Source of the DNA: Limanda limanda
Lineage: Eukaryota; Chordata; Actinopteri; Pleuronectiformes; Pleuronectidae
NCBI RefSeq assembly: GCF_963576545.1
Contig: NC_083644.1
Coordinates: 26,787,393-26,851,392 of the forward strand
Reading direction: 5' to 3'
Length of the DNA stretch: 64,000 nucleotides
In this document: in pieces, positions 13,907-25,910 of the stretch
Numbering within the stretch: position 1 is the stretch's first letter
Layout: each line of letters starts with the position of its first letter
The notes under the pieces: model-generated
What the model saw: only the letters and a program-made list of their open reading frames with translations
What the model was told of the DNA's origin: nothing
Databases searched by the model: none
Translations under genes and position numbers: made by a program

Positions 13907-16900
13907 CAGGGGTCTCAAACTCGCGGCCCGCGGGCCAATTGCGGCCCTCGGGACGATATTTTGTGGCCCCCACCTTAATATGAAAGTTTAATGTAGTGCG
14001 GCCCGCGAGTTTTATGTTGTAGCAACCCCGCTGTTAGCTGCTGTGTGCGGCAATGTTATGATGCTCCGGTTTCCTACTGTGTGCCTGTCCAGTGAATGCG
14101 GCATGAATGTGAGTGACATGGGGGGCGGGGTCGTGTGTGCGTGTGTTTGTGTGAGACTGAGTGAGAGAGAGAGCCGGGAGAAAAAAGAGTGGCTTTGGAT
14201 GTGCGGTGAGCAGGAGGGTGAAATTCATAGTTTTCCGCCCTCTTTCGCGCAGGTCATGATGTATCCAGTGCTTAATTTGTAAATCACAATGTGCCGGAAC
14301 ACTAAGTACATATGACAGCGCAGGTACGACGAGCACAGGTCCCGGAACGCACATAAAACGACGCTTAAAACAGCACACACATGCCACTTACCATGCAGTG
14401 GGACTTATTTAGGCTATACTGCAGTGACGGTATCAATCTTTGTGTCAGTGATTAATAAAGTGGCATCTTGAGCAAAGGCGACTTCTGTGTCCAGCGGAGA
14501 AAACGCACGGAACACACACACAGAACCACACACACGCACACACACACACCACGGCACCTTTACGCACACGCTGCGCTGTGAGGTTTTGGGAGCTTCTTTA
14601 GCTCCGTAATTTTGTAGTGATTACATTGTGTTGTTATATTTTATTTTAATAATTTCTTGAAAAACTTATTTTAATATTCATATTTTTTTCGATACGAGAG
14701 GTACCGGATCTGCTCAAATAAGTCCCGGAACGCAGGCAAGCCAACACGCCGGCACAAAACAAGCACAAAAATGTATAGAAAAATGTGATGATGTGACTGA
14801 AGGCAGCGAAAGCCCCGACAGTGGCCAGCAGCATTTGAACCCCCTGGTCACCAATGACGCTGCCTCATGTAGTCCTCTCCTCTCCCTCTTTCTGCTCTCC
14901 ACTGTGCGCGCACCGCAGCGCGTCAAAGCGCAGATCCAAAGCTCACCCCGGCTCAGATCCCCGTGCTTTGAACAGAGAAGCATGTATAGTAGCAGCCACT
15001 ACAGCTGTGTCTGCCTGTGACTGGGGTGTGGGGACGAAATCTGATGGGAACACATTACCCCCCCCCCACCTGTTGTTACCGGAAAAAGTGGAAATGACGT
15101 GCATTTGCGGAAATTAGGTCTCCGTGCCTGGCTGGTTGGCTAAACACTTGACTAAAACTTTATTGCCTGAGCGACAACAAGTGGAATGAATATATATCTT
15201 GTCACACAGCCCCAATCATGTCTTTTTCAAAGCCTGCAGTGAAGAGAAAGGTTGGTGACGAGCACAGACAATTTCAGGAAAAGTGGGAGATGCAATATTT
15301 CTTTGTTGAGCACATGAGCACCCCGACGTGTCTTATTTGTACAGAAAAATTGCGGTGCACAAGGAATACAACCTCAAACGTCATTACTCAACAAGACATG
15401 CTGAGGAATATGCAAAATACCAGGGAGATGAGAGAGCCAACCGGGTTGCCAATCTTAAAACATGTCTACTGAGGCAACAAAATGTCTTCAAGAAAGCAAC
15501 CAAAGAGAATAATGCAGCAGTCGAAGTAAGCTACGTGGTGAGTGAGATGATTGCTAAGGCAGGAAAGCCATTCACAGAAGGCGAGTTTATCAAAAAGTGC
15601 ATCTTACAGGCTGCAAGTATAGTCTGTCCGGAAAAGAAAGGTCAGTTTAGCAACATCAGCCTTTCTGCTAACACCGTGGCAGAGCGCATTTCTGACCTGT
15701 CAAGTGACATTTATGATCAACTGCGCAAGAAAGCCACATTTTTCAATGCATACTCAGTCGCTCTTGACGAGAGTACAGACATCACTGACACTGCCCAGCT
15801 CGCAATATATGTCCGTGGTGTTGATGACAATTTTGAAGTGATGGAGGAGTTGCTCACACTAATTCCAATGCATGGCCACACCACCGCTCAGGAGATATTT
15901 TGCCAGCTGTGTGATGCCATTGTGAATGCCGGTTTGCCATGGAAGAAGTTTGTTGGAATAACAACCGACGGAGCACCATCAATGACAGGGAGGAAAAATG
16001 GACTGGTGGCACTTGTTCAACGAAAACTAGAAGAGGAGGGTGTGGAGGAGGCCATTGCTCTGCACTGCATCATCCATCAGCAGGCCCTTTGCAGCAAATG
16101 CCTGAAGTTTGACAATGTGATGTCTGTTGTTGTGAAATGCATCAACCAAATCAGATCCAGGGGCTTAAAGCACCGGATGTTCCGTACTTTTTTAGAGGAA
16201 ATGGAGTCAGAATATGAGGATGTGCTCTACTTCACCGCGGTACGTTGGCTCAGCAGGGGAAACGTCTTGAAGAGATTTTTTGAGTTGAGAGCAGAAGTGA
16301 AAGCCTTCATGGAGGAGGATGGGGTGGCTGTTCCTGTGCTAAGTGATCCCAAATGGCTCATGGACTTAGCTTTTCTTGTTGACATCACGCATGAGCTGAA
16401 TGTACTGAATAAGAAGTTACAAGGTCAGGGGCAGCTTGTCAGTGCTGCCTATGACAACATGAGAGCATTCACCACAAAGCTTGTGTTATGGAAAGCCCAG
16501 CTCTCTCAGACAAACCTTTGCCATTTCCCAGCATGCAAGGCACTCCTGAATGCAGGCACACCATTCAGTGGTGAGAAGTATGTTGATGCAATTTTGAGGC
16601 TACAGGAGGAATTTGATCACAGATTTGCAGACTTCAAGACGCACAGAGCCACTTTTCAAATTTTTGCGGATCCCTTCTCCTTTGATGTGCAAGATGCCCC
16701 TCCTGTGCTTCAAATGGAGCTCATTGACCTGCAGTGCAACTCTGACCTCAAATCCAAGTTCAGGGAGGTGAGTGGAAAAGAAGACAAGCTTGGGCAATTT
16801 TTGCGAGAGTTGAACCCCAGCTTCCCTGAGCTTTCCAGAATGTTCAAGCGGACCATGTGCCTTTTTGGGAGCACATATTTGTGTGAAAAGCTCTTCTCCA

Positions 16901-17217
16901 CCTTGAACTTCAATAAATCCAAGTACAGGTCCAGACTTACTGATGTTCATCTTCAAGCCATACTGAGGGTCTCAACTGCTTCCTCCCTCAAGCCAAATGT
17001 GGCTCAGCTATGTGAGAGGAAGCGCTGCCAGGTCTCTGGAAGCAAGAAGTAGGCAAGAGAAGCCATGTTCAGAAGAACCGTTCATGTTCTTCAATATTCT
17101 ATTCATGTTCAGAAGAACCCATTGAAGTTAAATAACTGTTAGTAATGACATTTGAGAAGTTTGGATTTTTTTAGCAAAGTTTTTTTTGTGGATTACCTGA
17201 TGCGGCCCAGCCTCACC
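13907..17217 (+). mobile_element. hAT (Charlie-like) DNA transposon, right end missing
   Basis: The left end is CAGGGGTCTCAAACTCGCGG, a terminal repeat typical of hAT-Charlie elements. A transposase gene follows (15218-17052). The right part reaches 'gatgcggcccagcctcaccc' and stops matching the terminal sequence I expect; no GAGACCCCTG end follows. No copy of the eight bases before the left end (ATGTAGGC) was found on the right. The copy is thus right-truncated. The interval 14260-14880 has several CCGGAAC words and may itself contain an inserted short element. Confidence 0.8.
15218..17052 (+). pseudogene. hAT transposase (GTF2IRD2/ZBED-like), one frameshift
   Basis: The natural start at 15218 reads MSFSKPAVKRKVGDEHRQFQ. 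The frame then shifts at an A-run (15345-15349) that appears one base short, and continues uninterrupted to 17052. The N-terminus has a C2-H2 zinc-finger-like motif (CLIC...HYSTRH) for DNA binding. The middle has the hAT catalytic-fold segments ALDESTDITDTAQL, GITTDGAPSMTG, HCIIHQQAL and VRWLSRGNVLKR. The C-terminus has the hAT dimerisation block (LCEKLFSTLNFNKSKYRSRL). Total length of about 610 residues fits the family. This transposase type was fused to a host gene in mammalian GTF2IRD2. The transposon ends and the missing splice structure make it a transposon copy here. One homopolymer base could also be an assembly error, in which case the gene is intact. Confidence 0.88.
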
Positions 17218-17219
17218 CC

Positions 17220-19172
17220 GAGTCTCGAGCTCTGTCTAAACTAAACAGCATTTTACCGAAAAATAATGTTTTTAAATATTAAATATTGATTTGCTACAGC
17301 ATTATATTACAAGATGATTCTCTTGCACTCTGTTCATCTCCGTATTGTTGCTTTCTGGGATTTTGTACATGTCTTAGTGTTTGTTACAGTGTGTGATCTG
17401 ATTTTCATCATTGTTATCCAATTTTGAGGATTTTCTTTTCAGCCAAGCAATCCAATCCAAGTTTTTCTAATGTCCACCTTCAATTACAAGTCATGCAATT
17501 TCTCTACCAGTCAGTCTCCTAACAAAACCTTGAGTTTACTTGAGTGGACTTGTACTTTTGAGAAATTTCAAGTCTCATATGTAAAGACATCATGGCAAAA
17601 GCAGTGTCTACAAGCTTGGTATGGCACATGGGATGGTAAAGAGGTCACTAGCCTAAAACAGGTTGTACTAGATATTTCCTGGTTCCCATACACTTGTATA
17701 CCCATACACACCCAGTCACAATGTATCTGAAAGCCACACAAAGGAGCTGCGCACATTGCCTGATGTGATGTTGCCTGAGTATGTCTGATGTGCAACATGC
17801 AGAGCAGAATAAGGTGCCTGCTCTTTTAATCTTAAAATGAAAGTAATAATGCTCTTTCCTACTCTTACTATTGACACAATTAATATCATGAGGTGCATGA
17901 TTCTGGCATAAAGTACTGTAAGTACTTTCAAAGGATTGTGAGAAGCTTTTGCATTTGACTATGTTGAGACCACTCAGTTCAGATCTCTGTGCAGTGGGGA
18001 GGGATTGTTTCTTTCACTGCGTACCGATCAAAGAGACACTTTAGTCAGTTGATCAGTACAGACAGACACAAATGAAGCAGTCCAGCTCACAGACAGATAT
18101 TTTATCCAATGTGCTGGATGGAAAAACATCAACGATAATGCTTTGGCAAAACAATCATCTTCATTTTTGTCAAAAGTTCCATCACAGGATTCATTTAAGG
18201 TTGAAAAACACTTTACAAAGGTGCATTTCACAACGCACATATTCAGGGTGCTTAGGGATTTTTGATCATCCCCAGACATTACTCGATATGCCACTATATA
18301 TTATGTATATTGTATATCACACATTATATCTGAACAGGAGAATTGTGCCTGTCTAAATTCCACAGATACTCCCTTCTCTCTTTTAGCAGTACCCAAGGTC
18401 AGGTTATAGATAAAGGACCAACCAACAGCACATTGTAGTGTCAACACTTAGGGACTTTCATATCTAACTCAGATGCCCCATATAGAGACGCACCAACTTC
18501 AACTCTTTTGAGTATTTCACCAGTGGCAAGACGTAAAGACACTATGTGATTTAGGAATACATACTTTAGGCTTAACTGTCCAATAGGATGCAAACACCTA
18601 CATGTAACATAGAGAGTGACATCAATTCTAGCCATTCATGGATGTGATGTTGAAATGGCCGATGCAAGTAGAGGGAGATATGGTGATGCTGTGGGAGACA
18701 TCTTCAGGGGGTGACAATTGCTCATGTTACTCTGTTAGCGTTTGTATATTGTTTCACCTTCCGGTCTCTTTGATGCATCAAGTCTACATTTAACTTTTCT
18801 GCATTAGACATCAGCTGCTGCCTGAGTTCTCTTTTCACCAGTCTCCAGAAAACTTCCATAACACAGGGAGTCATTCTAACAACAGACAATGTGACTTTAA
18901 GGGAGTTGAGGAAAAAAACACTGGTGCATTCTATGATGCACTCCTCTTTACATTTGAGATCATTTAAAAAAGCAAACTGATGGAAATGGTTGAATTGACA
19001 AAAAAAACAGCCAAAACCACATTCCTTGGATTTTCATTGAATAATATATACATCTGAGAAGTGCTATTGTTCGCTCACACACCTAGAAATGCATACATAC
19101 ACATGTTGATGTTTGATCACTGCTACAAGTGTTACAATATTAATGAATAATACCTTGTGGGCTAATGTTAAG
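17220..19172. other. Non-coding stretch
   Basis: Sequence right of the truncated hAT element. No repeat or exon recognised. Confidence 0.55.
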
Positions 19173-19450
19173 TTTAAAGAGATAGTTCACCCAAAAATAA
19201 ACAATTAACTCACTATCTACACACCATTATGCCAATGGAGGGGTGGGTGACCACTTCTTCAAAGGACATTCAAATTTGACTCGAAACGTGGCCATTTACA
19301 CCTTGTTTTAGCCTTAATGTCAGCTGTCATCCACATGCAAAGCGTCCCCGGAACAGGATATCAATACATTTAGGCTCAAAACATGATGTAAATAACCTCG
19401 TTCCCAGATGAATTTTCTTTCCGTAGCTAACACAAAGATATGTGTGTCAT
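19173..19450. repeat. Diverged left part of the CCTTAAAGGG element family
   Basis: Starts TTTAAAGAGATAGTTCACCC and contains 'ccaatggaggggtgggtgac' and 'ccttaatgtcagctgtcatc', resembling the left half or inverse of the 56500-57151 element. The right border is unclear. Confidence 0.5.
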
Positions 19451-19726
19451 TGAGCAAAATTGTGTCAATAGGAGATGATGGATTGTGGAGGAGAGGCGAT
19501 CGAGACATGTTTGCCGACCAACAGCTTTTACAGTTTGCTGCTTCTCTAGAGTCAAAACTGAAACTGTGACCTATTGACCTTCTTGACTGCTCTGATGCTC
19601 CTTCAACCTGACATTATGATAATAAATAGGAGCTGACACATGTCACAGTTGAACCACAACGCTGCTGTTGAATGTTTAGATCAGTCATGGCACTTGACCT
19701 TAAACAAAACCCATCTGTCTTTCAAA

Positions 19727-19760
19727 CACACACAAACACACACACACACACACACACAAG
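19727..19760. repeat. (CA)n microsatellite
   Basis: CA run with one interruption (caaacaca), in non-coding DNA. Confidence 0.9.
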
Positions 19761-20177
19761 CAAATACACATATAGTTTGGGTTGGCAATCAAAAATGAGA
19801 ACAAATTGAATGTTAAGAATAATATATCACTTAGTTTCAACATGATAAATAGGTTTGCAAACATGTCATGAAAATGTGTGTGTAGTTGTCTAGGTACTGT
19901 TCTATTTATCCAGCTTGTAACTCATCTACTATCTGTATCCATGACTATCATGAAGACTTACTGAAGAGATTTTCAACATAACATTGCCATACAACTCAAA
20001 ACGAATTGAATTTCAGGCATTGTGCTGTGGCTGGATGGATACCAGGACAAATTCCTAAAAAAAATATGAATCTCATGTTTTTGGCTGTCAAGCAATTTAT
20101 GTTTGAATGTCCGACATTGAGTAAATTCATGACCAAGAAACAACTTTAGTCAGCTGAATCCTGCATGCTGAACGGCT

Positions 20178-20404
20178 TATACCTGTGCCTCAGGGGTTAA
20201 ACCAGGTCGGCAGTTGGATCCCAGTCTTCCCCATTCTGAAGTGTCCCTGGGTAAGATACTGAACCCCAAATTTCCCCTTCTCATAGTGAAAAGTGTTGTA
20301 CGTAGATGCACTGTAAGAATGTGTGAGTGAATGGGTGAATCTAAACCTGTACTGTAAAGTGCTTTGAGTGGTCATCAAGGCTAGTGTTATATAAATACAG
20401 ACCA
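20178..20404 (+). repeat. tRNA-derived SINE, plus orientation, diverged
   Basis: The head is 'gtgcctcaggggttaaacc' with the B-box-like 'ggtcggcagttggatccc'. It then has 'agtgtccctgggtaagatac' and the tail 'actgtaaagtgctttgagtg...atataaatac'. It is the same family as the minus copies in this window. Confidence 0.75.
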
Positions 20405-20685
20405 TTAACCACATCATCAGGGGGGCATTCACAGGCAGTGTTGACGTCTATTTCTTCATTTAACAACTTTTTAGATCCCTTCTAGTGACAAATCTATTAT
20501 TTTCTTTCAGGGATAAGCAGAGAGTAAAACAGTTCACTTTTAAAATACTCTCTTTTTGATGATTTTACAAGTAAATAGCTGAAATCACAGCCATTATTTT
20601 ATGTTTGTTGCTATTTCGTCAGATGACATTGCAGAATAGCAGCTTGAGGAAAACTTTTGGAAATGACTGCTGGTTAATATGTCAT

Positions 20686-21143
20686 CTTAAAGGGCCCATA
20701 TTGTGTTAAATACATTTTCTGGGCTCTTTCTATCCGTAATGACTTAGAGGGGGTCAGTAGGAACCCTCAAAGTATGAAAACAGTCACTCCGCAGACTTTT
20801 TCACTCAGTCCATTCTTAGAAATATGTCAATTAAACGTCTAGTTTCGTACTTCCTCTCTGTACCGAGTCATACGGGATCGTACAGCCGGTACCAGTCCAG
20901 CCTCCGAACCCACCATCTGCGCTCAAGTGTCCATCAGCCCCGCCAATACAATTTGACTGTGTGACATGTTTTGGGCCTCAAGGTCTGCCACCTTAAGTAG
21001 CGAGGCTAGCGTGAGTAGCAATGCTAGCAGAAGCAGAGCGTGCCCTTTGGGCGAGAGATGAAACATTTCACCCACCCCTCCATCAGCGTAGTGGTGAGTA
21101 GATGATAAAAGTAATATAATTTTTCTGTAAACTATCCCTTTAA
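20686..21143. repeat. Composite DNA-element remnant (TTAAAGGGCCC left end, CTATCCCTTTAA right end)
   Basis: The left end TTAAAGGGCCCATATTGTG belongs to a different common fish repeat style. The right end 'cacccacccctccatcagcg ... gtaaactatccctttaatta' belongs to the CCTTAAAGGG family. It may be one element with variable interior or two joined remnants. Confidence 0.45.
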
Positions 21144-21505
21144 TTAAATAAGCATATAACAGAGGTATTTGTGTAATGTCTGTAATTTAAACTATAGAAA
21201 ATGTACTTAGATTTATAAAAAATAAAGTAATGCCTTGTCCTTTCATGTGTTCAGAAACCAGAACTTTCAAGTGAATGATGACTTCAAAGGGGTAATAAAG
21301 TTTCAACCATGAAGCAAGGTTAAAATCTGCTTTAGAAGGAGTTGAATGGTTCAGTTGTTTACACTAGACGAAAAGCAGTATTATTGTCACAGTAAACCTC
21401 TTCGGACAGGCCTAATCCCCCCGCATTTACCTACTGTTTCCATGACGTTACCTCGGCGTTCGCCAGTGACAATAAGCTGAGTCAATCGGCGTTTGCGAAC
21501 CTTAT

Positions 21506-21874
21506 TGTCACAGTTCCTCTGTGCCTCCAGTGGTAGATACTCGTTCTCGGCTCCGTAACCTGTCTCTGGATGAGACCCCTGTTCTAACCCCCGTGTCTTT
21601 CCCTCTGTTCGCCAGGACTGAAACCTTGGACCCTCGTGTCTACCTCCACGCTGAAGACCTCACGGAGATCTCAGCCGATCTGTCTACCTCCACGCTGACG
21701 TCCTCACGGAGTTCTCAGCCGTCCTGTCTACCTCCCCGCTGGGGACCTCACGGAGTGTCAGCGGACCCGCCTATCTGTTATCTCCTACTGCAATAAACTT
21801 CCTTGAACGCACCACCCTATCTGGCTCTGTTTTGACTCTGCTCTGGGGTCCCGCTCGAGACCTCAGTCGTCACA
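21506..21874 (+). repeat. 5' LTR of the chromovirus (369 bp, internally deleted)
   Basis: It matches the 3' LTR except that 151 bp are missing near its start. The break joins two copies of CAGTG that lie at 25933-25937 and 26084-26088 in the 3' LTR. The missing part lies in U3, where promoter signals of LTR elements usually sit, so this copy may be transcriptionally weak. Outside the deletion I see two substitutions (gacgtcc/gacatcc and tctggctc/tctcgctc). Confidence 0.93.
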
Positions 21875-21895
21875 GAACGAACTGGCCATTAAACC

Positions 21896-22872
21896 ATGGA
21901 CCCCGCAGAGTCAAAGGAACTTCGCCACGCCATCTCAATGCAAGGGAACCTGCTCGGACAACACGACCAGACGCTCCACGGACTGGTAACCTCCGTGAAC
22001 GCCGTTGGAGTCCTGCTAACGCAGCTTAACGAGCGGCTTTATCCTCCCTCCGGCTCTGTCTCGGGGGAACCATCAGCCCCGACACATTCAGACCCTCCGG
22101 GGGCTTCGTCCCGGGATCCTCACATCCCCACACCAGAACGTTACTCCGGTGAGTTGGGGTCTTGTCGGCGCTTTTTGCTCCAGTGCTCTCTTGTGTTTGA
22201 TAATCAGCCCCGTATGTATAGTAATGACCGTGTTAAAATAGCTTTTGTTGTGAGTCTCCTCTCGGGTCGGGCTGCGCAGTGGGCCAAGGCGCTGTGGGAT
22301 CGAGACTCACGATTCAATTTTTCATTTGATCAGCTTCACGCAGAAGGTTTTTGACCACCCAGTTCGGGGCAGTTCGGGGCAAGGAGGCAGCCAATTGCTT
22401 GCTTTCGCTCCGACAGGGGACACGCTCGGTGGCGGATTACGCTGTGGAGTTTCGCATTCTCGCTGCGGAGAGCGGTTGGGATTCGCTCGCGCTGCAGAGT
22501 ATGTTTTCGCACGGTCTAGGGGATAACATTAAAGATGAGTTAGCAGCTAAAAATGACTCTGAATCCCTCGATGATTTAATTTCTCTAGCCATCAGACTAG
22601 ATAACCGCCTTAGAGAGAGAAAGCGAGAGCGAGCAGGGCGCCAGCAGACCCCGGCTTCACTACCCCGCACCTTATTCAGTTCACCTCCACCATATCCTGC
22701 TTCCAGCTCTTCCTCCAGGGAGGCCACGGAGGAGCCTATGCAGGTTGGGAGGGCCCGGCTCACGGCTATTGAGAGAGAGCGGCGTTTCCGGGAGCGGCTT
22801 TGCCTGTACTGTGGTCAGCCCGGCCACACTCTCTCCTCCTGCCGCCAACGGTCAAACGAGGGGGCTCACTAG
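21896..22872 (+). pseudogene. Chromovirus gag, broken by frameshifts
   Basis: Starts at an ATG 21 bp after the 5' LTR (MDPAESKELRHAISMQGNLL). The capsid-like region continues to 22354, where the frame meets a stop. The rest of Gag is in another frame (22360-22872) and ends with a CCHC zinc knuckle, [14 protein letters not shown], and a stop. The change passes through two shifts: a small one near 22330-22345 and a perfect 10-bp tandem duplication at 22361-22380. Gag would form the particle that packages element RNA. No typical tRNA-complementary primer-binding site was clear directly after the LTR. Confidence 0.85.
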
Positions 22873-25800
22873 GGGAGGGGGGAATCCTAGTGAGCCACAC
22901 TCAGTCCTCCACGTCTCTAACTCCCTCCAGAACATTATTAGAGGCAAGACTATTGACTAATGAGTTGTCACTTCCCCTCAAGGCTCTTTTGGATTCCGGT
23001 TCGGATGAGAACTTCATTGACACGGACCTGGTCTCTCAGAGCAACATTCCTCTTACTCCCCTCCCTCAACCTAGAGAGGTGAGTGCCCTGGATGGTCGAC
23101 ACCTGGCCAGGATAACCCATCAAACTAAACCCCTCACCTTGGTGGCATCAGGTAATCACCGGGAGATCATCCAATTCCTGGTGATCTCCTCTCCTCATTC
23201 TCCCCTGGTTCTGGGTCAGCCCTGGTTACAGCTCCACAATCCCCACGTTGACTGGAGGAGAGGCGTGGTGATCGGATGGAGTACACATTGCCACGTCAAC
23301 TGCCTTCGTTCAGCCAGCCCGTCATCTACTCTTCCTCCGTCTCCTCCTCCTCCACCTCCAGACCTATCTCTGGTTCCCCCTGAGTACCACGACCTCCAGG
23401 AGGTGTTTAGTAAAGACAAGGCCCTTAGTCTACCCCCTCACCGTCCTTATGATTGTGCCATTACTCTCGTTCCAGGATACACACTTCCCTCCAGCAGACT
23501 TTACAATATATCCAAGCCCGAGAGAGAGACGATGGAGAAATACATCCAGGACGCACTCGGAGGAGGACTCATCACACCCTCTTCATCCCCGGTGGGACGG
23601 CAGGTTTCTTTTTCGTTAAAAAGAAAGATGGCTCCCTACGGCCTTGTATAGACTTCCGCGGGCTTAACAACATCACTGTTAGAAACAAGTACCCACTCCC
23701 CCTGATTGACGCTGCTTTCGGCCCATTACATGAGGCTGCTGTGTTCTCCAAACTGGATCTCCGCAACGCCTACCACCTGGTGCGGATCAAACAGGGAGAT
23801 GAATGGAAAACAGCTTTCAACACCCCGGTAGGACACTTTGAGTATCGGGTGATGCCTTTCGGACTCACCAATGCCCCTGCAGTGTTCCAAAACCTGGTAA
23901 ATTATGTTCTCCGTGATATGCTCAATCGCATTGTTTTTGTTTATTTAGACGACATTCTCATATTCTCACGGAACCTGCAGGAGCACAGAGAACACGTCAG
24001 GTTGGTGCTGCAGAGACTTTTAGAGAATAAACTGTTTGTTAAGGCTGAGAAATGTGTGTTCCATGCTGAATCGGTTCCTTTCCTGGGATATATCGTGGAG
24101 AGGGGTCAGCTTCGGACGGACCCGGCTAAAGTTCAGGCTGTGACCAAGTGGCCGACTCCCGAGACCAGAAAACAGCTGCAGTGCTTTCTGGGATTCTCGA
24201 ATTTCTACCGTCGCTTCATACGGAACTACATTAAGGTAGCCACACCACTCACCAGACTCACCTCCTCTAAAGTCCCTTTTACCTGGTCCCCTAGTGCGGA
24301 GAGAGCGTTTGTTGAGCTCAAGACGCTGTTCTCCACCGCACCTGTACTGGTTTACCCGGATCCGTCCCTGCAGTTCGTGGTGGAGGTGGACGCTTCAGAC
24401 TTTGGGGCCGGGGCTGTCCTCTCCCAACGTTCCCCAGGGGACGGTAAGTGGCACCCTTGTGCCTTCTACTCTCACCGTTTCTCTCCCGCCGAGCAGAATT
24501 ATGATGTCGGTAACCGGGAGTTGCTGGCCGTCGTGTTGGCGCTGGGAGAGTGGCGCTACTGGCTTGAGGGAGCTGAGCACCCGTTCATCGTTTGGACAGA
24601 TCACAAGAACCTGTCATACCTCCAGTCAGCCAAAAGACTTAACCCACGACAGGCTAGGTGGGCTCTGTTCCTGGGACGTTTTGACTTTACATTAACTTTC
24701 AGACCTGGTTCCCGCAACATCAAGCCAGACGCCCTCTCCCGGCAGATGGCCCCCGTGACCCCCGTGACCCCCTGTCAGTCTCCTGAGACCATCCTTCCAC
24801 CATCGTGCATCGTGGCAGCAGCCTTTTGGGAGGTGAAGTCCCGGGTCAAGGAGGCCCAGCTCTCGGATCCCGGCCCAGGTAACGGTCCTCCTAATCGCCT
24901 TTATGTCCCGGTCCCCCTCAGATCCCAAGTGCTGGTATGGGGACATGCATCCAAGCTAGTCTGCCATCCTGGGAACCAGCGAACGCTGGAGTTCATCCGA
25001 AGGCGCTTCTGGTGGACCAACATGGCTCAGGATGTCCAGGCTTTCGTCGCTGCCTGCTCAGTCTGCGCCCGTGGAAAGGCCTCTCATCAACCTTCCTCTG
25101 GACTCCTCAGACCACTCCCCATCCCCAGCCGTCCATGGTCCCACATCGCTGTGGATTTTGTCACAGGGCTCCCCCTATCAGCAGGTAATACTACCATACT
25201 CACCATAGTGGATCGCTTCTCTAAGGGCGTAAATTTTGTTCCTCTCCCCAAACTCCCTTCTGCGCTAGAGACAGCTGATCTCCTCACCCAGCATGTGTTC
25301 AGGTCTTCCTCTGGACATTGTCTCCGACCGTGGACCCCAGTTCACCTCTCAGGTGTGGAAGGCATTCTGCCGGGCTTTGGGGGCATCGGTCAGCCTGTCC
25401 TCGGGTTATCACCCCCAGACTAACGGACAGACCGAGCGAGCGAACCAGGATTTGGAATCAGCCCTCCGCTGCGTTTCAGCACGTCATCCCTCATCCTGGA
25501 GTGCTCACCTGGCCTGGGTCGAGTACGCCCACAACTCCCTCACCTGTTCGGCCACAGGTATGACTCCTTTCACTGTTATGTACGGTTTTCAACCCCCCCT
25601 GTTTCCCTCACAGGAGGAGGACGTGGCCGTCCCCTCCATTCAACTCCATCTACGCCGCTGCCGGAGAATCTGGAGGGAGGCTCGTGCTCATCGACAACCA
25701 TCCAGCCTACACAGTCTCCAGCATCCTGGATATCCGTAGACGGGGCAGGGGGTACCAGTACTTGGTGGACTGGGAGGGATACGGTCCGGAGGAGAGGTCC

Positions 25801-25899
25801 TGGGTCTCCCGTCAGCTCATCCTGGACGCAAACCTCCTTCGTGACTTCTATCGGGCCCATCCTGACCGTCCTGGTAGGACGCCCGGAGGCGTCCATTGA
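22873..25899 (+). pseudogene. Chromovirus pol (protease, RT, RNase H, integrase, chromodomain), frameshifted and internally deleted
   Basis: Protease with the active-site triplet DSG at 22992-23000. Reverse transcriptase: [20 protein letters not shown], then [10 protein letters not shown] and YLDD at 23942-23953. RNase [32 protein letters not shown]. Integrase: an H-H-C-C zinc domain (HASKLVCH...CSVC) and a catalytic core with Asp, SDRGPQF and TERANQDLE. Chromodomain: [17 protein letters not shown] (25759-25809). Frame changes occur near 23597 (before RT), near 25305 (inside the integrase core, where bases look lost) and near 25690. At the last point the usual linker and C-terminal integrase domain are absent, so the core runs straight into the chromodomain. 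The RT/RNase H frame (about 23600-25300) has no stop. Confidence 0.88.
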
Positions 25900-25910
25900 G
25901 GGGCGGGTAC

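Noticed and set aside
14034..14387. 117-codon minus-strand open frame
   Set aside because: Lies in the untranslated left part of the hAT element and has no similarity that I recognise.
21521..21796. Open frames inside the LTRs (same peptide at 26086-26352)
   Set aside because: The duplicated peptide simply reflects the two LTR copies. It is non-coding regulatory sequence of the retrotransposon.
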